Position numbers and translations under genes: made by a program. Shown in pieces: positions 42,107-51,756 of a stretch of 64,000 nt of DNA. This DNA comes from Enterococcus raffinosus. Its GTDB lineage: Bacteria > Bacillota > Bacilli > Lactobacillales > Enterococcaceae. The notes under the pieces are model-generated. The model saw only the letters and a list, made by a program, of their open reading frames with translations. It did not search any database and was not told the origin of the DNA. The stretch spans positions 124,001 to 188,000 of the forward strand of contig NZ_JAHLOS010000003.1 in assembly GCF_018917525.1 (NCBI RefSeq). The letters run 5' to 3'. The first letter of the stretch is position 1. The number at the start of each line of letters is the position of its first letter.

Positions 42107-43120
42107 ATGCAAGAGTTATTTGAAAAAGTCTATCGTGGTAACGATTTAACTACTAGTGAGATGAAGCAGATCGGAAAGGCGATCTTTGAACAACAATTAA
42201 CAGACAGTCAAATTAGCGCCTTATTAGTTGGGCTGAAGATTAAAGGTGTCGCGGCAGCTGAATTGACCGGCTTAGCACAGGTGATGCAGGGAAAAGGCAC
42301 ACCGATGCTGACGGCACCAGTCGGGGTTATGGACAATTGCGGTACGGGCGGGGATCATTCTCACAGCTTCAATATTAGTACTACTGCGGCATTTGTGTTA
42401 GCTGGCGGCGGAATTCCTATGGCGAAACATGGTAACCGCAGTATTTCCAGCAAATCTGGCAGTGCCGATATTTTAGAAGCTTTAGGGATTACATTAACTG
42501 TTAGTCCGGAAAAAATTGATTATTTGTTGAAAGAAGCAGGTATCGCCTTTTTGTTCGCTCCAAATTTGCATCCAGCGATGGGCGCGGTGATGCATATTCG
42601 TAAAGAATTAGCGACACCGACAATTTTTAATCTGCTAGGACCAATTATCAATCCTTACCCATTAGATCATCAGCTGATGGGCACTTATGCTGGCGATTCT
42701 ATCGTTGAAACTGCTAAAACATTGGGGCAATTAGGGCGCGAACGAGCAATCGTTGTTCATGGACATGGCGGCATGGACGAAGCCAACCTAGCCGGGACAA
42801 CTCACTGCGCTATCTATCAAAATGGTGCAGTCGAAGAGTTTTCTTTTGATCCTGAAGAGGCCGGCTTCAAACGCGTGCCACTAGCAGGTATCGTTGGCGG
42901 CTCCGCTGAGAAAAACAAAGATATTTTACTTTCTGTTTTACGAGGTATCCCGTCTGCCCACTATGAAACGGTACTTTTGAATGCAGGATTAGGATTTCTA
43001 GCTAGCGGACGAGTAAAGACATTGACCGATGGAGTCGCCGAAGCCGAACAATCGATTCTTTCCGGAGCGGCTTATGATCGATTGCAGCAACTTATCACAA
43101 AACAACAGGAGGTGGCATAG
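42107..43120 (+). CDS. trpD: Anthranilate phosphoribosyltransferase
   Basis: 337 residues. Marks: DNCGTGGDHSHSFNISTTAAFVLAGGG near 77 (PRPP-binding GTGGD), AKHGNRSISSKSGSADILEALG near 105, LGPIINPYPLDHQLMGTY near 180, and VVHGHGGMDEANLAG near 213. Transfers phosphoribose to anthranilate. Starts directly after the trpG stop. Confidence 0.96.
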   Translation: MQELFEKVYRGNDLTTSEMKQIGKAIFEQQLTDSQISALLVGLKIKGVAAAELTGLAQVMQGKGTPMLTAPVGVMDNCGTGGDHSHSFNISTTAAFVLAGGGIPMAKHGNRSISSKSGSADILEALGITLTVSPEKIDYLLKEAGIAFLFAPNLHPAMGAVMHIRKELATPTIFNLLGPIINPYPLDHQLMGTYAGDSIVETAKTLGQLGRERAIVVHGHGGMDEANLAGTTHCAIYQNGAVEEFSFDPEEAGFKRVPLAGIVGGSAEKNKDILLSVLRGIPSAHYETVLLNAGLGFLASGRVKTLTDGVAEAEQSILSGAAYDRLQQLITKQQEVA

Positions 43121-43879
43121 TTGGATTTTTTGACCAGAATTTTATTAGAAAAAGAAAAAGAGGTAGAGAACTTGACAGCTGTTCAAGCGGTAAAAACTAA
43201 AGTACGACCTTCTTTTTATCATATTGTCAAAGAGCAGCCAGAGAAAATGCATGTGATCGGCGAGATTAAACGGGCCTCTCCCTCAAAAGGAGTGATTAAT
43301 AAGAATGTAGATATCTTACAGCAGGCAAGAAGTTACGAAAAGGCTGGCGTTAGTGCCATTTCAGTCTTAACCGATCCAGTTTTCTTTAAAGGTCGCATCA
43401 ATGATTTGGCTGCAGTTGCCCAAGTAGTGGAGGTTCCTATTTTATGTAAGGATTTTATCATTGATGAACGACAGCTTGATCGGGCGAAGCAAGCCGGAGC
43501 TAGTATTGTACTGCTGATTGTTGCAGCACTCTCTGTTGTAAGATTATCAGAGCTCTATCAAGAAGCAAAAAAACGTGGGTTGGAAGTTTTGGTGGAGGTT
43601 CATGACGAAGATGAAATGAAACAGGCACAAGCAATCGGCGCCAAAATCATCGGTGTTAACAATCGTAACCTAAAGACCTTCAATGTATCCTTACAAACTA
43701 GTCTTAAATTAGCTCAACCAGAAGGGGAGAGAATCTACATCAGCGAATCCGGGTTTAAGACCGCTGAGGATGTTGAAAAGGTTAAGCATTCTTATCATGG
43801 GGTGCTGGTAGGAGAAACATTGATGAGGTCAAAGGACCCGGCGACCAAAGTGGCTGAATTGCAGGTGAGCAGAAAATGA
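43121..43879 (+). CDS. trpC: Indole-3-glycerol-phosphate synthase
   Basis: 252 residues, TIM barrel. Marks: VIGEIKRASPSKGVINK near 46, AISVLTDPVFFKG near 80, ILCKDFIIDERQLDRAKQAGAS near 107 (catalytic Lys), VEVHDEDEMKQA near 155, IGVNNRNLKTFNVSL near 175, and YISESGFKTAEDV near 206. It begins at a TTG right after the trpD stop, with AGGAGGTGG upstream. Confidence 0.95.
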   Translation: MDFLTRILLEKEKEVENLTAVQAVKTKVRPSFYHIVKEQPEKMHVIGEIKRASPSKGVINKNVDILQQARSYEKAGVSAISVLTDPVFFKGRINDLAAVAQVVEVPILCKDFIIDERQLDRAKQAGASIVLLIVAALSVVRLSELYQEAKKRGLEVLVEVHDEDEMKQAQAIGAKIIGVNNRNLKTFNVSLQTSLKLAQPEGERIYISESGFKTAEDVEKVKHSYHGVLVGETLMRSKDPATKVAELQVSRK

Positions 43880-44489
43880 CAATGATCAAAATTTGCGGAT
43901 TGAAAAATCGTCGGACAATTGAGGCGGCAGTGTTGGCCGGAGCAACTTACCTAGGGTTTGTCTTTGCAGAGAGTCCACGACAGATGGTCCCAGAGGAAGT
44001 GCGCAAACTGACGAGTGATCTACCAGAGGGGATAAAAAAAGTCGGTGTCTTTGTCTCACCAAAACAGAACGAGGTAGAAGAAACCGCAGATATCGCTGGT
44101 TTAGACTTGATCCAAATTCATGGTAAGAAGAATCTAACCAAGCTTTCACGTCCAATCATTCGCGCCTTCAATATCAAAGATCAGGAATCTTTTACTTCTA
44201 TCAATACCCGCATCTTTTATTGGATGCACCACCTGGCAAGCTGATGGGTGGTAATGGTCAAACGTTTGACTGGCACTTAGTCGATCAACGCCATCTACCT
44301 AAAGATAAACTTTGGTTGGCTGGGGGCCTGACAACTGAGAATGTTGGCGAAGCAATCCAGTACTTCGAACCACGGGTAGTAGACGTTTCCAGCGGTGTTG
44401 AAACGAACGGAGAAAAAGATATCGCAAAGATTCATGCCTTTTGCCAAGCGGTTAAGGCAATAGATAGACAAATGAAGCTACATAAATAA
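43876..44489 (+). pseudogene. trpF: Phosphoribosylanthranilate isomerase, frameshifted
   Basis: Two frames together make a normal TrpF of about 204 residues. Frame 1 gives MTMIKICGLKNRRTIEAA (catalytic Cys) through VGVFVSPKQNEVEE, DLIQIHG and RIFYW. Frame 2, from about 44215, gives LLLDAPPGKLMGGNGQTFDW (catalytic Asp), LAGGLTTENV and VVDVSSGVETNGEKD. The break lies at a run of four T (44215-44218); five T would restore RIFLLDAPPG. Frame 1 ends after the false tail MHHLAS. If real, the strain lacks TrpF and tryptophan synthesis stops at PRA unless another isomerase acts. It could also be a sequencing error. Neighbouring trp genes are intact. Confidence 0.85.
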
Positions 44490-44516
44490 ATATGCAATCA
44501 AAAAAGGAGCGATTAT

Positions 44517-45710
44517 ATGTATCAAGAGCCTAACAAAGCAGGTTTTTACGGAGAATACGGTGGGAAATTTGTCCCTGAGACATTGATGTACGCGATTCAA
44601 GAACTAGAGGAAACCTATGAAGCATCAAAAAATGACCCAGAATTTCAAAAAGAGCTGAACTACTATTTGAAACAATACGTAGGACGAGAAAACCCACTCT
44701 ACTATGCAGAACGCTTAACGAAAAATTTGGGTGGCGCTAAGATTTATTTAAAACGAGAAGATTTGAATCACACAGGAGCACACAAGATTAATAATGCTTT
44801 AGGTCAAGTGCTGCTAGCTAAAAAAATGGGCAAACGTAAGGTTGTTGCTGAGACAGGGGCTGGTCAGCACGGTGTCGCAACAGCCACGGCTGCGGCATTA
44901 TTTGGTATGGAATGTACGATTTTCATTGGTGAAGTCGATGTGAAGCGTCAAGCACTGAATGTTTTTCGCATGGAGCTGTTAGGTGCAAAAGTCGAAAGTG
45001 TGACCTCCGGCAGTAAGACCTTGAAGGATGCGGTAAATGAGGCGTTACGCTACTGGGTCGCTACAGTGGAGGATACTCACTATGTAATGGGGTCTGTTTT
45101 AGGTCCGCATCCATTTCCTGAGATCGTTCGTGATTATCAAAGTATTATTGGGATCGAAACACGTCGACAAATTCTGGAAGCTGAAGGTCGTCTGCCTGAT
45201 TTAGTAATGGCTTGTGTTGGCGGCGGCAGTAATGCGATGGGCATGTTTTATCCGTTTATAGAGGACAAAGAGGTTCGATTAATGGGAGTGGAAGCCTCTG
45301 GGCATGGGTTGGATACGGAAGAACATGCGGCATCAATCAATAAAGGCAGTGTTGGTATTTTACATGGGGCGAAGATGCACCTGCTGCAAGATGACGATGG
45401 TCAAGTTTTAGAAGCCTTCTCGATTTCTGCCGGTTTAGACTATCCAGGTATTGGGCCAGAGCATTCTTTCTTACATGACATCGGCCGAGCAGAGTACGCG
45501 GCGATTAATGATGAGGAAGCAGTTGAGGCCTTCCATTATTTATCACGACTAGAAGGGATCATTCCAGCACTAGAAAGTTCTCATGCGTTGGCACAAGTCA
45601 TGAAGGTGGCGCCGACGATGGATAAGGATCAAATTCTCATAATGAATCTCTCAGGACGCGGCGACAAGGATGTCCAACAAATCAAAGAACGAATGGAGGC
45701 AGCACAATGA
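44517..45710 (+). CDS. trpB: Tryptophan synthase beta chain
   Basis: 397 residues. Marks: [20 protein letters not shown] at the start, [21 protein letters not shown] near 80 with the PLP lysine, [27 protein letters not shown] near 115, [15 protein letters not shown] near 235 (PLP phosphate), and GRGDKDV near the end. Joins indole and serine. AAAAGGAGCG precedes the ATG. trpA overlaps its stop by 4 bases. Confidence 0.97.
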   Translation: MYQEPNKAGFYGEYGGKFVPETLMYAIQELEETYEASKNDPEFQKELNYYLKQYVGRENPLYYAERLTKNLGGAKIYLKREDLNHTGAHKINNALGQVLLAKKMGKRKVVAETGAGQHGVATATAAALFGMECTIFIGEVDVKRQALNVFRMELLGAKVESVTSGSKTLKDAVNEALRYWVATVEDTHYVMGSVLGPHPFPEIVRDYQSIIGIETRRQILEAEGRLPDLVMACVGGGSNAMGMFYPFIEDKEVRLMGVEASGHGLDTEEHAASINKGSVGILHGAKMHLLQDDDGQVLEAFSISAGLDYPGIGPEHSFLHDIGRAEYAAINDEEAVEAFHYLSRLEGIIPALESSHALAQVMKVAPTMDKDQILIMNLSGRGDKDVQQIKERMEAAQ

Positions 45711-46462
45711 AACCTTTGACGGAAACATTAAAAAGCAGAGCAGAAACAGAAAAATTATTTGTTCCATATATTATGGCAGGAGCTCAGGGATTAGATAAGC
45801 TAGAAGAAGAAATAGCAATGCTGGTAGATCAAGGAGCAGCCGCGATCGAATTAGGTGTACCATTTTCTGATCCAGTCGCTGATGGTCCGACGATTCAAGC
45901 TGCCGGATTACGGGCCTTTGCACAACAGGTGACGCTTAAGAAGCTGGTCGAAAAATTGCAGGAGATTCGTTCAGGTGCCCCGCTAATATTGATGGGCTAT
46001 AGTAATTCTTTCTTTCATTATGGAATCAAGGAACTCGTGGAAGATTTAGATGGAACCGATGTCCAAGGGTTCATTATTCCTGACTTGCCTTATGAACATC
46101 GTGATTTGGTGCTTTCGGATTTGGGTGAAATGGCCTTGTTATCGTTAATATCCTTAACTAGTCCAACAGAACGGATTAAGGAATTAGTAGCGAATGCAGA
46201 AGGATTTATCTACGCCGTTACCGTCAATGGGATTACTGGAACAGATCAAGATTTTCGCAATGATCTAATGACGCATCTGGCGAAGGTCAAAACCTTCAGT
46301 AAGATTCCCGTCTTGGCTGGCTTTGGTATCTCAACGAAGGAGCATGTCAAAAACTTTCAGCAGGTCTGCGATGGAGTTGTTATCGGATCTAAAATCGTCA
46401 GCTCTCTAGAAAGACAAGGAACCGAAAAAACCGGAGAATTGCTGGCAGAAATTTTGCGATAA
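45707..46462 (+). CDS. trpA: Tryptophan synthase alpha chain
   Basis: 251 residues, TIM barrel. Marks: [16 protein letters not shown] near 20, [22 protein letters not shown] near 46 (catalytic Glu and Asp), [12 protein letters not shown] near 100, [13 protein letters not shown] near 125, [16 protein letters not shown] near 172, and [13 protein letters not shown] near 205. Cleaves indole-3-glycerol phosphate to indole. Last gene of the operon. I see no strong terminator after it. Confidence 0.96.
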   Translation: MKPLTETLKSRAETEKLFVPYIMAGAQGLDKLEEEIAMLVDQGAAAIELGVPFSDPVADGPTIQAAGLRAFAQQVTLKKLVEKLQEIRSGAPLILMGYSNSFFHYGIKELVEDLDGTDVQGFIIPDLPYEHRDLVLSDLGEMALLSLISLTSPTERIKELVANAEGFIYAVTVNGITGTDQDFRNDLMTHLAKVKTFSKIPVLAGFGISTKEHVKNFQQVCDGVVIGSKIVSSLERQGTEKTGELLAEILR

Positions 46463-46532
46463 GATTTCATTTGGTGTTTAATTTTTTTAGCGTTATACTT
46501 GAGTTACCATGAAAAGGGAGAGTGTTTCAAGT

Positions 46533-47939
46533 ATGACAAAAAGAGTAAAAGGTTCATGTACCACTGTACTAGTCGGAAAGAAAGCATCAATTGATGGCTC
46601 AACTATTATTTCAAGGAACGATGATGGGCATGAAGCATTAGACCCACAACGTTTTGTGGTAGTTCAACCAGAAGATCAACCAAGAAACTATCAAGCTGTA
46701 ATCAGCGGCGTGAAAGTAGACTTGCCTGACAATCCATTACGCTACACGTCAATGCCTAATTCAATTTTAACTAATGGTATTTGGCCTGCGGCTGGGATTA
46801 ACAGCGAAAACGTTGCGATGTCCGCAACGGAAACGATCACCACAAATCCACGAATCCAAGGACTTGATCCTTATGTCGAAGGCGGTATCGGCGAAGAAGA
46901 TATCGTGACATTGGTTTTACCTTATATCCACAGCGCCAAAGAAGGCGTAGAACGTCTCGGTTCTTTATTGAAAGAATACGGAACCTACGAACCAAACGGT
47001 ATTGCTTTTTCTGACAAGGACGAAGTATGGTGGTTAGAAACCATTGGCGGACATCATTGGGCAGCAGTTCGTATCCCAGACGATGCTTACGTAGTTGCGC
47101 CAAACCGCATGAATATTAATGATTTTGATTTTGACTCAGCTGATACACTTTGTTCAGATGATTTAAAAGCATTGATTGATGATAATCATTTAAATCCAGA
47201 CTTTGAAGGCTATAACTTGCGTCATATTTTCGGCAGCTCTTCAATCAAGGATACGGTCTATAACAATCCGCGGGCTTGGTACGGTCAGAAATACTTCACT
47301 CCTGAAGTAGAACAAGACCCAATGGATCAAGATCTGCCATTCATTTGTCGAGCAAACCGCAAGATCACAATTGAAGACGTAAAATTCGTGTTAAGCTCTC
47401 ACTTTGAAAATACCAAATACGATCCTTACGGTGACGGTACAGAAGCAGAAAAAACCTTGATCCGTCCAATCGGTATCAACCGGAACCATAATGTCCACAT
47501 TTTACAAATTCGCAACAATGTTTCAGCTGAAATCGCTGGCGTTCATTGGTTAGCCTATGGTGCCAATACCTTTAACACGGTCGTACCATTCTATTCAAAC
47601 GTTAACGACACACCTGCTTGCTACAAAGATGCGACAGGTACCTTTGATCTAAATAATATGTACTGGTTAAGCTGTGCGACTGCTCTCTTAGGTGATACGG
47701 ATTATAATTTCTATGTGGATTTCCGTAATACTTTCGAATTAGAAGCAATGTCGGCTTATCGCGGTATCCAAAATGAAACGGATAAGGCGGTTGCTGATCA
47801 ATCTGATGTACAAAAATTCTTGGAAGCTGCCAATGAAAAACTAGCAGACGAATCCTTGAAGCGTCAAACCAAATTATTTGGTGACATGGTCATCTCCGGC
47901 TCAGAACATATGAAATTACGTTACAATTTGAATGACTAA
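46533..47939 (+). CDS. C69-family dipeptidase (PepD-like)
   Basis: 468 residues of the Ntn-hydrolase fold: nucleophile Cys9 in [27 protein letters not shown], then [19 protein letters not shown] near 175 and [14 protein letters not shown] near 193. PepD of lactobacilli is the type enzyme and splits various dipeptides in the cytoplasm. The nucleophile lies close to the N-terminus, as in the lactobacillar enzymes. The start was moved 8 codons inward to an ATG served by AAAGGGAGAG; the longer reading has no ribosome site. A TTATAC lies just upstream. Follows trpA by 70 bases; may receive read-through. Confidence 0.9.
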   Translation: MTKRVKGSCTTVLVGKKASIDGSTIISRNDDGHEALDPQRFVVVQPEDQPRNYQAVISGVKVDLPDNPLRYTSMPNSILTNGIWPAAGINSENVAMSATETITTNPRIQGLDPYVEGGIGEEDIVTLVLPYIHSAKEGVERLGSLLKEYGTYEPNGIAFSDKDEVWWLETIGGHHWAAVRIPDDAYVVAPNRMNINDFDFDSADTLCSDDLKALIDDNHLNPDFEGYNLRHIFGSSSIKDTVYNNPRAWYGQKYFTPEVEQDPMDQDLPFICRANRKITIEDVKFVLSSHFENTKYDPYGDGTEAEKTLIRPIGINRNHNVHILQIRNNVSAEIAGVHWLAYGANTFNTVVPFYSNVNDTPACYKDATGTFDLNNMYWLSCATALLGDTDYNFYVDFRNTFELEAMSAYRGIQNETDKAVADQSDVQKFLEAANEKLADESLKRQTKLFGDMVISGSEHMKLRYNLND

Positions 47940-47942
47940 AAG

Positions 47943-47973
47943 AAATCCTCCGACGTCAATGGAGGATTTTTTT
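47943..47973 (+). terminator. Terminator of the dipeptidase gene
   Basis: AAATCCTCC and GGAGGATTT, 9-base perfect stem, then T-run. Confidence 0.9.
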
Positions 47974-48108
47974 CTTTCCAGCAGCTTTTCATCACCTGTC
48001 CGCAAAGCGTCCTCAACCAATAAACGTTCTTTGCCTGTTATACTAAAGAAGAAATAGAAAAAGCGACGAAACATTTTTCCAGATAGATGAAAAGGGGAGC
48101 GTGTAACA

Positions 48109-49011
48109 ATGAAAAAAGCAGTCTTAATTGTCAATCCCAGCTCTGGGAATGAGGAAGCAAAAGAATATGCCGGACAAGCACGAGAAAAATTAGAACAGTT
48201 TTTTGATGAGGTGGCTGTACAGGAAACAGAAAAAGAAGGCGATGCAACAGATTTTGCTCGCAAAGCGGCAGAGGAAAAAGTCGATAGTGTTTTTGCGATG
48301 GGCGGAGATGGAACAGTTAATGAAGCCATCAGTGGATTAGCTGAACAGGATTATCGCCCGAAATTTGGTTTTTTCCCATTAGGTACGGTCAATGATCTAG
48401 GACGTTCTTTGAAAATCCCGATGGATCCTAAAGAAGCCATTGATTCTTTCTCCATCGAACGTAAGACGTCTTTAGACATTGGAAAAATCAATGATGATTA
48501 CTTTATGAATATTGTTTCCGTTGGAAGTATTCCTGAAGCCATCAGTGATGTTGATGTTGAAGAGAAGACTAAATTTGGTAAATTGGCTTATTTTGTGAAT
48601 GGTGTCAAAGAAGTCTTTAATGATGAGAATTATCATTTTACTTTAGAAATAGACGGAGAAAAGACCGAGGTCGAAAGCAGTGCAGTTGTTATCGTGTTGA
48701 CACGAACAATTGGCGGTTTTACACACATTGTTCCTGAAGCTAAGATTAATGACGGCCAGCTGTATCTGCTTTATCTGAAGGACCAAAGTATTACAGATCG
48801 ATTGAAAAGTGTACCAGATATTATCAAGGGTGTTGATCAGGCGAGCGAGAATATCGGGTATACGCCATTTAAAGAGGGACGTTTGACAGTGAAGGAAGCA
48901 GTCGACTTACATCCGAGTGTTGATGGGGATGAAGGACCAGGACTGCCATTAAGCTTTAAAGTATTACCTCAGCATCTCGAAGTTTATTATGGGGCTGAAG
49001 AGGAAAGATAA
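48109..49011 (+). CDS. Diacylglycerol-kinase-like lipid kinase (YegS/DgkB family)
   Basis: 300 residues. N-terminal catalytic domain: AVLIVNPSSGNEEA near 4, VFAMGGDGTVNEAISGL near 62 (GGDGT nucleotide motif), FGFFPLGTVNDLGRSL near 88. C-terminal beta-sandwich with SLDIGKINDDYFMNIVSVGSIPEA near 122, then the lipid-facing FVNGVKEVF stretch and SVDGDEGPGLPLSFKVLP near 270. Likely phosphorylates diacylglycerol or a related lipid to recycle it after lipoteichoic acid synthesis. AAGGGGAGCG is the ribosome site. Confidence 0.88.
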   Translation: MKKAVLIVNPSSGNEEAKEYAGQAREKLEQFFDEVAVQETEKEGDATDFARKAAEEKVDSVFAMGGDGTVNEAISGLAEQDYRPKFGFFPLGTVNDLGRSLKIPMDPKEAIDSFSIERKTSLDIGKINDDYFMNIVSVGSIPEAISDVDVEEKTKFGKLAYFVNGVKEVFNDENYHFTLEIDGEKTEVESSAVVIVLTRTIGGFTHIVPEAKINDGQLYLLYLKDQSITDRLKSVPDIIKGVDQASENIGYTPFKEGRLTVKEAVDLHPSVDGDEGPGLPLSFKVLPQHLEVYYGAEEER

Positions 49012-49016
49012 GGGAA

Positions 49017-49041
49017 AAACCACCAGCGTTGGTGGTTTTTT
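49017..49041 (+). terminator. Terminator of the lipid kinase gene
   Basis: AACCACCA and TGGTGGTT around a 3-base loop, then TTTTC. Confidence 0.9.
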
Positions 49042-49255
49042 CTCATTTAATAGGAAAGTTGAAAACACTATTTTGATGAGTGCTTTGTTTAAAACTCAAG
49101 TTTGTTTTGATGTTTTTAAGCAAAAATCGTCAAAATTTCACATTTAAATAGTTATTTTCCTTTTTACTCATTTTCCATGAATAAAAAGCGCTTAAGCTGA
49201 ACATTTGGCAATTTATTTCTTAAGGATTATAGTATTTATAGAATTAGATTTATTT

Positions 49256-49273
49256 TAGTTCTGTTATTCACAA
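49256..49273 (+). promoter_or_regulatory. Possible Rex half-site before cydA
   Basis: The right half TTCACAA is perfect against the Rex consensus TTGTGAA-N4-TTCACAA, but the left half matches at only 3 of 7 positions. It lies 20 bases before cydA. Rex control of cyd genes is known in other Gram-positives. A weak call. Confidence 0.25.
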
Positions 49274-49292
49274 TATAGGGGAGGAAATAAAA

Positions 49293-50708
49293 ATGGATAT
49301 AGTGACGTTGGCCCGTTTTCAGTTCGCCATGACGACGGTTTTTCACTTTTTCTTCGTGCCGTTCTCGATTGGGATGGTATTAGTTGTTGCCATTATGGAA
49401 ACATTATTTGTTAAAACGAAAAATGAAAAATATCGTCAATTGGCGAAGTTTTGGGGGAATATTTTCCTACTAAGTTTTGCGGTGGGCGTCGTGACCGGGA
49501 TCATCCAAGAATTTCAATTTGGGATGAACTGGTCAGATTATTCACGGTTCGTTGGGGATATTTTTGGCGCGCCTTTAGCAGTGGAGGCCTTATTGGCTTT
49601 CTTTATGGAGTCCACATTCTTAGGACTCTGGATTTTCACATGGGACCGGGTAAAACCAGGTCTGCACGTCTTTTTTATTTGGTTAGTAACAATCGCTTCA
49701 ATGCTGTCGGCTTTTTGGATTTTGGCGGCCAATAGCTTTATGCAACATCCAGTCGGTTATGCGCTTCGCAACGGTCGCGCAGAGATGACTGATTTTGGTG
49801 CAGTGATTGCTAATCCAAAGGTCTGGTATGAATTCGGTCATGTAATCGCTGCTGCAATCACAATGGGCGGGATGATTGCTGCTGGACTTGCGGCATTCCA
49901 ATTATTAAAGCGCAAAGATAAAAAAATGCGGGAATTTTTCATGAAATCCATGCGCATTGGGCTAGTCATCACATTATTTGGGTCAATCATGGTTTTAGGT
50001 GCCGGCGATGCTCAGATGAAGGCATTAATTGAAACGAATCCAATGAAATTTGCAGCGATGGAAGGAACCTATGAGGACACGGGAGACCCGGCGGCCTGGA
50101 CTTTAATCGCTTGGGATAACGAACGAGAGCACAAGCAGGTGTTTGGTGTTCAAATTCCGTACATGTTAAGTATTCTTTCCTATAATAAACCGTCTGGTTC
50201 GATTAAAGGGATGGATACCGTCAACAAAGAATTAGTTAAAAAGTATGGGGATCGGGATTATTATCCGCCAGTGAATGCGTTATTCTGGAATTTCCGGATC
50301 ATGGCTGGCTTTGGTATGCTGATGCTGCTAGTAGCCATTCTTGGTTTGTTCTTTACTCGTAAGAAGAAACCAATACTATATGAGAAACGTTGGATGCTGT
50401 GGGTGATGGGGTTTTGTACCTTTGCACCGTTCTTAGCAAATACAGCTGGTTGGCTAGTCACTGAGTTAGGACGCTACCCATGGACGGTTTACGGCTTGTT
50501 TACGATTGAAGATAGTGTTTCGCCAAATGTTTCGGTAACATCGTTGCTGATTTCAAATATCGTTTACTTCCTATTATTCTCTGGATTGGCGATAACAATG
50601 ATTTATTTAGTTAAGCGTGAATTAAACAAAGGACCAGGACTCGATCAAATGAATCAGGATACTGACTCAACTGATCCTTTCGACAAGGGGGCGTTCACTC
50701 ATGAGTAG
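49293..50708 (+). CDS. cydA: Cytochrome bd quinol oxidase subunit I
   Basis: 471 residues with about nine membrane helices. Heme-ligand and quinol marks: LARFQFAMTTVFHFFFVPFSIGM near 5 (His19-type ligand), VVTGIIQEFQFGMNWSDYSRFVGDIFGAPLAVEALLAFFMEST near 68, His of WYEFGHVIAAAITMGGM near 180, GDAQMKALIETNPMKFAAMEG near 228, and GRYPWTVYGLFTIEDSVSPN near 392. The Q-loop is the short type. The oxidase uses menaquinol and O2; enterococci need outside heme for it. Eight bases overlap with cydB. GGGGAGGAAA precedes the ATG. Confidence 0.95.
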   Translation: MDIVTLARFQFAMTTVFHFFFVPFSIGMVLVVAIMETLFVKTKNEKYRQLAKFWGNIFLLSFAVGVVTGIIQEFQFGMNWSDYSRFVGDIFGAPLAVEALLAFFMESTFLGLWIFTWDRVKPGLHVFFIWLVTIASMLSAFWILAANSFMQHPVGYALRNGRAEMTDFGAVIANPKVWYEFGHVIAAAITMGGMIAAGLAAFQLLKRKDKKMREFFMKSMRIGLVITLFGSIMVLGAGDAQMKALIETNPMKFAAMEGTYEDTGDPAAWTLIAWDNEREHKQVFGVQIPYMLSILSYNKPSGSIKGMDTVNKELVKKYGDRDYYPPVNALFWNFRIMAGFGMLMLLVAILGLFFTRKKKPILYEKRWMLWVMGFCTFAPFLANTAGWLVTELGRYPWTVYGLFTIEDSVSPNVSVTSLLISNIVYFLLFSGLAITMIYLVKRELNKGPGLDQMNQDTDSTDPFDKGAFTHE

Positions 50709-51723
50709 TTTACAATTATTATGGTTTTTATTGATCGGCGTCCTATTTTCCGGATTTTTCTTTTTAGAGGGATTTGACTTTGGTGTCGGTATGTCAGTTC
50801 AAACTTTGGCACACGACGAACATGAAAAAGACCAAATTGTTGAAACGATTGGACCCGTTTGGGATGGCAATGAAGTTTGGCTGTTGACGGCTGGTGGCGC
50901 GATGTTTGCTTCGTTCCCTTATTGGTATGCGTCATTGTTTAGCGGTTACTATTTGATTTTGTTTATCATTTTATTTGGCTTGATCATTCGCGGAGTTTCC
51001 TTTGAGTTCCGCAGTCATATGCCGAAGGAACATAAACAGATATGGAATTGGACATTGACTATCGGCAGCTTTATTGTTCCGTTTTTCTTTGGCGTTCTAT
51101 TTATCAGCATGATTCAAGGAATGCCTTTGGATGCAAATCACAACATGACGGCAACCTTTACTGATTATATTAATTTGTACTCATTGGTTGGCGGTGTAGC
51201 ATTAACCTTATTGTGTTACTTGCATGGCTTGAACTATATCGCATTACGTACTGAAGGACCAGTTCGTTATCGCGCAAAGAATTATGCGCAGCTGCTGTAC
51301 GGTGTTCTTTATTTTGGATTAGTCGCATTTGCTATTTTGATGTATTTCAAAACAGACTTCTTCCAAAATAATTTTGCGGTGACATTAATTTTACTAGCGG
51401 TGATCGTGTTGCTTACAGTTATCGCAAATGTCTCCGTCTTTAGAAATAAAGAAATGCTGGCATTTATCACTAGCGGGTTAACCTTGATTGCACTAGTCGC
51501 ATTATTGTTTAGCGGATTGTTCCCACGAGTCTTGATCAGCTCGATCCCAGGAAATGATTTATTAATCGAAAATGCTTCTTCAAGCCCTTATACCCTGAAG
51601 GTCATGTCTTATATTTCGCTGACTATCTTACCGTTTGTACTGGGTTACACTGCTTGGACGTATTATATTTTCCGCAAACGGATTAAGCATCCTCATGAGA
51701 TTGGGGTAGAGTCTAACTATTAG
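50701..51723 (+). CDS. cydB: Cytochrome bd quinol oxidase subunit II
   Basis: 340 residues, eight membrane helices. Marks: FFFLEGFDFGVGMSVQTLA near 20, TIGPVWDGNEVWLLTAGGAMFASFPYWYAS near 47, FGLIIRGVSFEFR near 92, and LTILPFVLGYTAWTYYIFRKRI near the C-terminus. Overlaps cydA, so translationally coupled. Confidence 0.95.
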   Translation: MSSLQLLWFLLIGVLFSGFFFLEGFDFGVGMSVQTLAHDEHEKDQIVETIGPVWDGNEVWLLTAGGAMFASFPYWYASLFSGYYLILFIILFGLIIRGVSFEFRSHMPKEHKQIWNWTLTIGSFIVPFFFGVLFISMIQGMPLDANHNMTATFTDYINLYSLVGGVALTLLCYLHGLNYIALRTEGPVRYRAKNYAQLLYGVLYFGLVAFAILMYFKTDFFQNNFAVTLILLAVIVLLTVIANVSVFRNKEMLAFITSGLTLIALVALLFSGLFPRVLISSIPGNDLLIENASSSPYTLKVMSYISLTILPFVLGYTAWTYYIFRKRIKHPHEIGVESNY

Positions 51724-51756
51724 CAATTAACTTTACGATGAAATAGGAGTTCAATC

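Noticed and set aside
44211-44222. Programmed -1 frameshift in trpF
   Set aside because: The site reads C-TTT-TAT, which is not a good slippery heptamer, and no stimulatory structure is evident. trpF is not known to use frameshifting. A one-base deletion is simpler.
49170-49200. cre site before cydA (AAAAAGCGCTTAAGC)
   Set aside because: Too many mismatches to the consensus on both halves.
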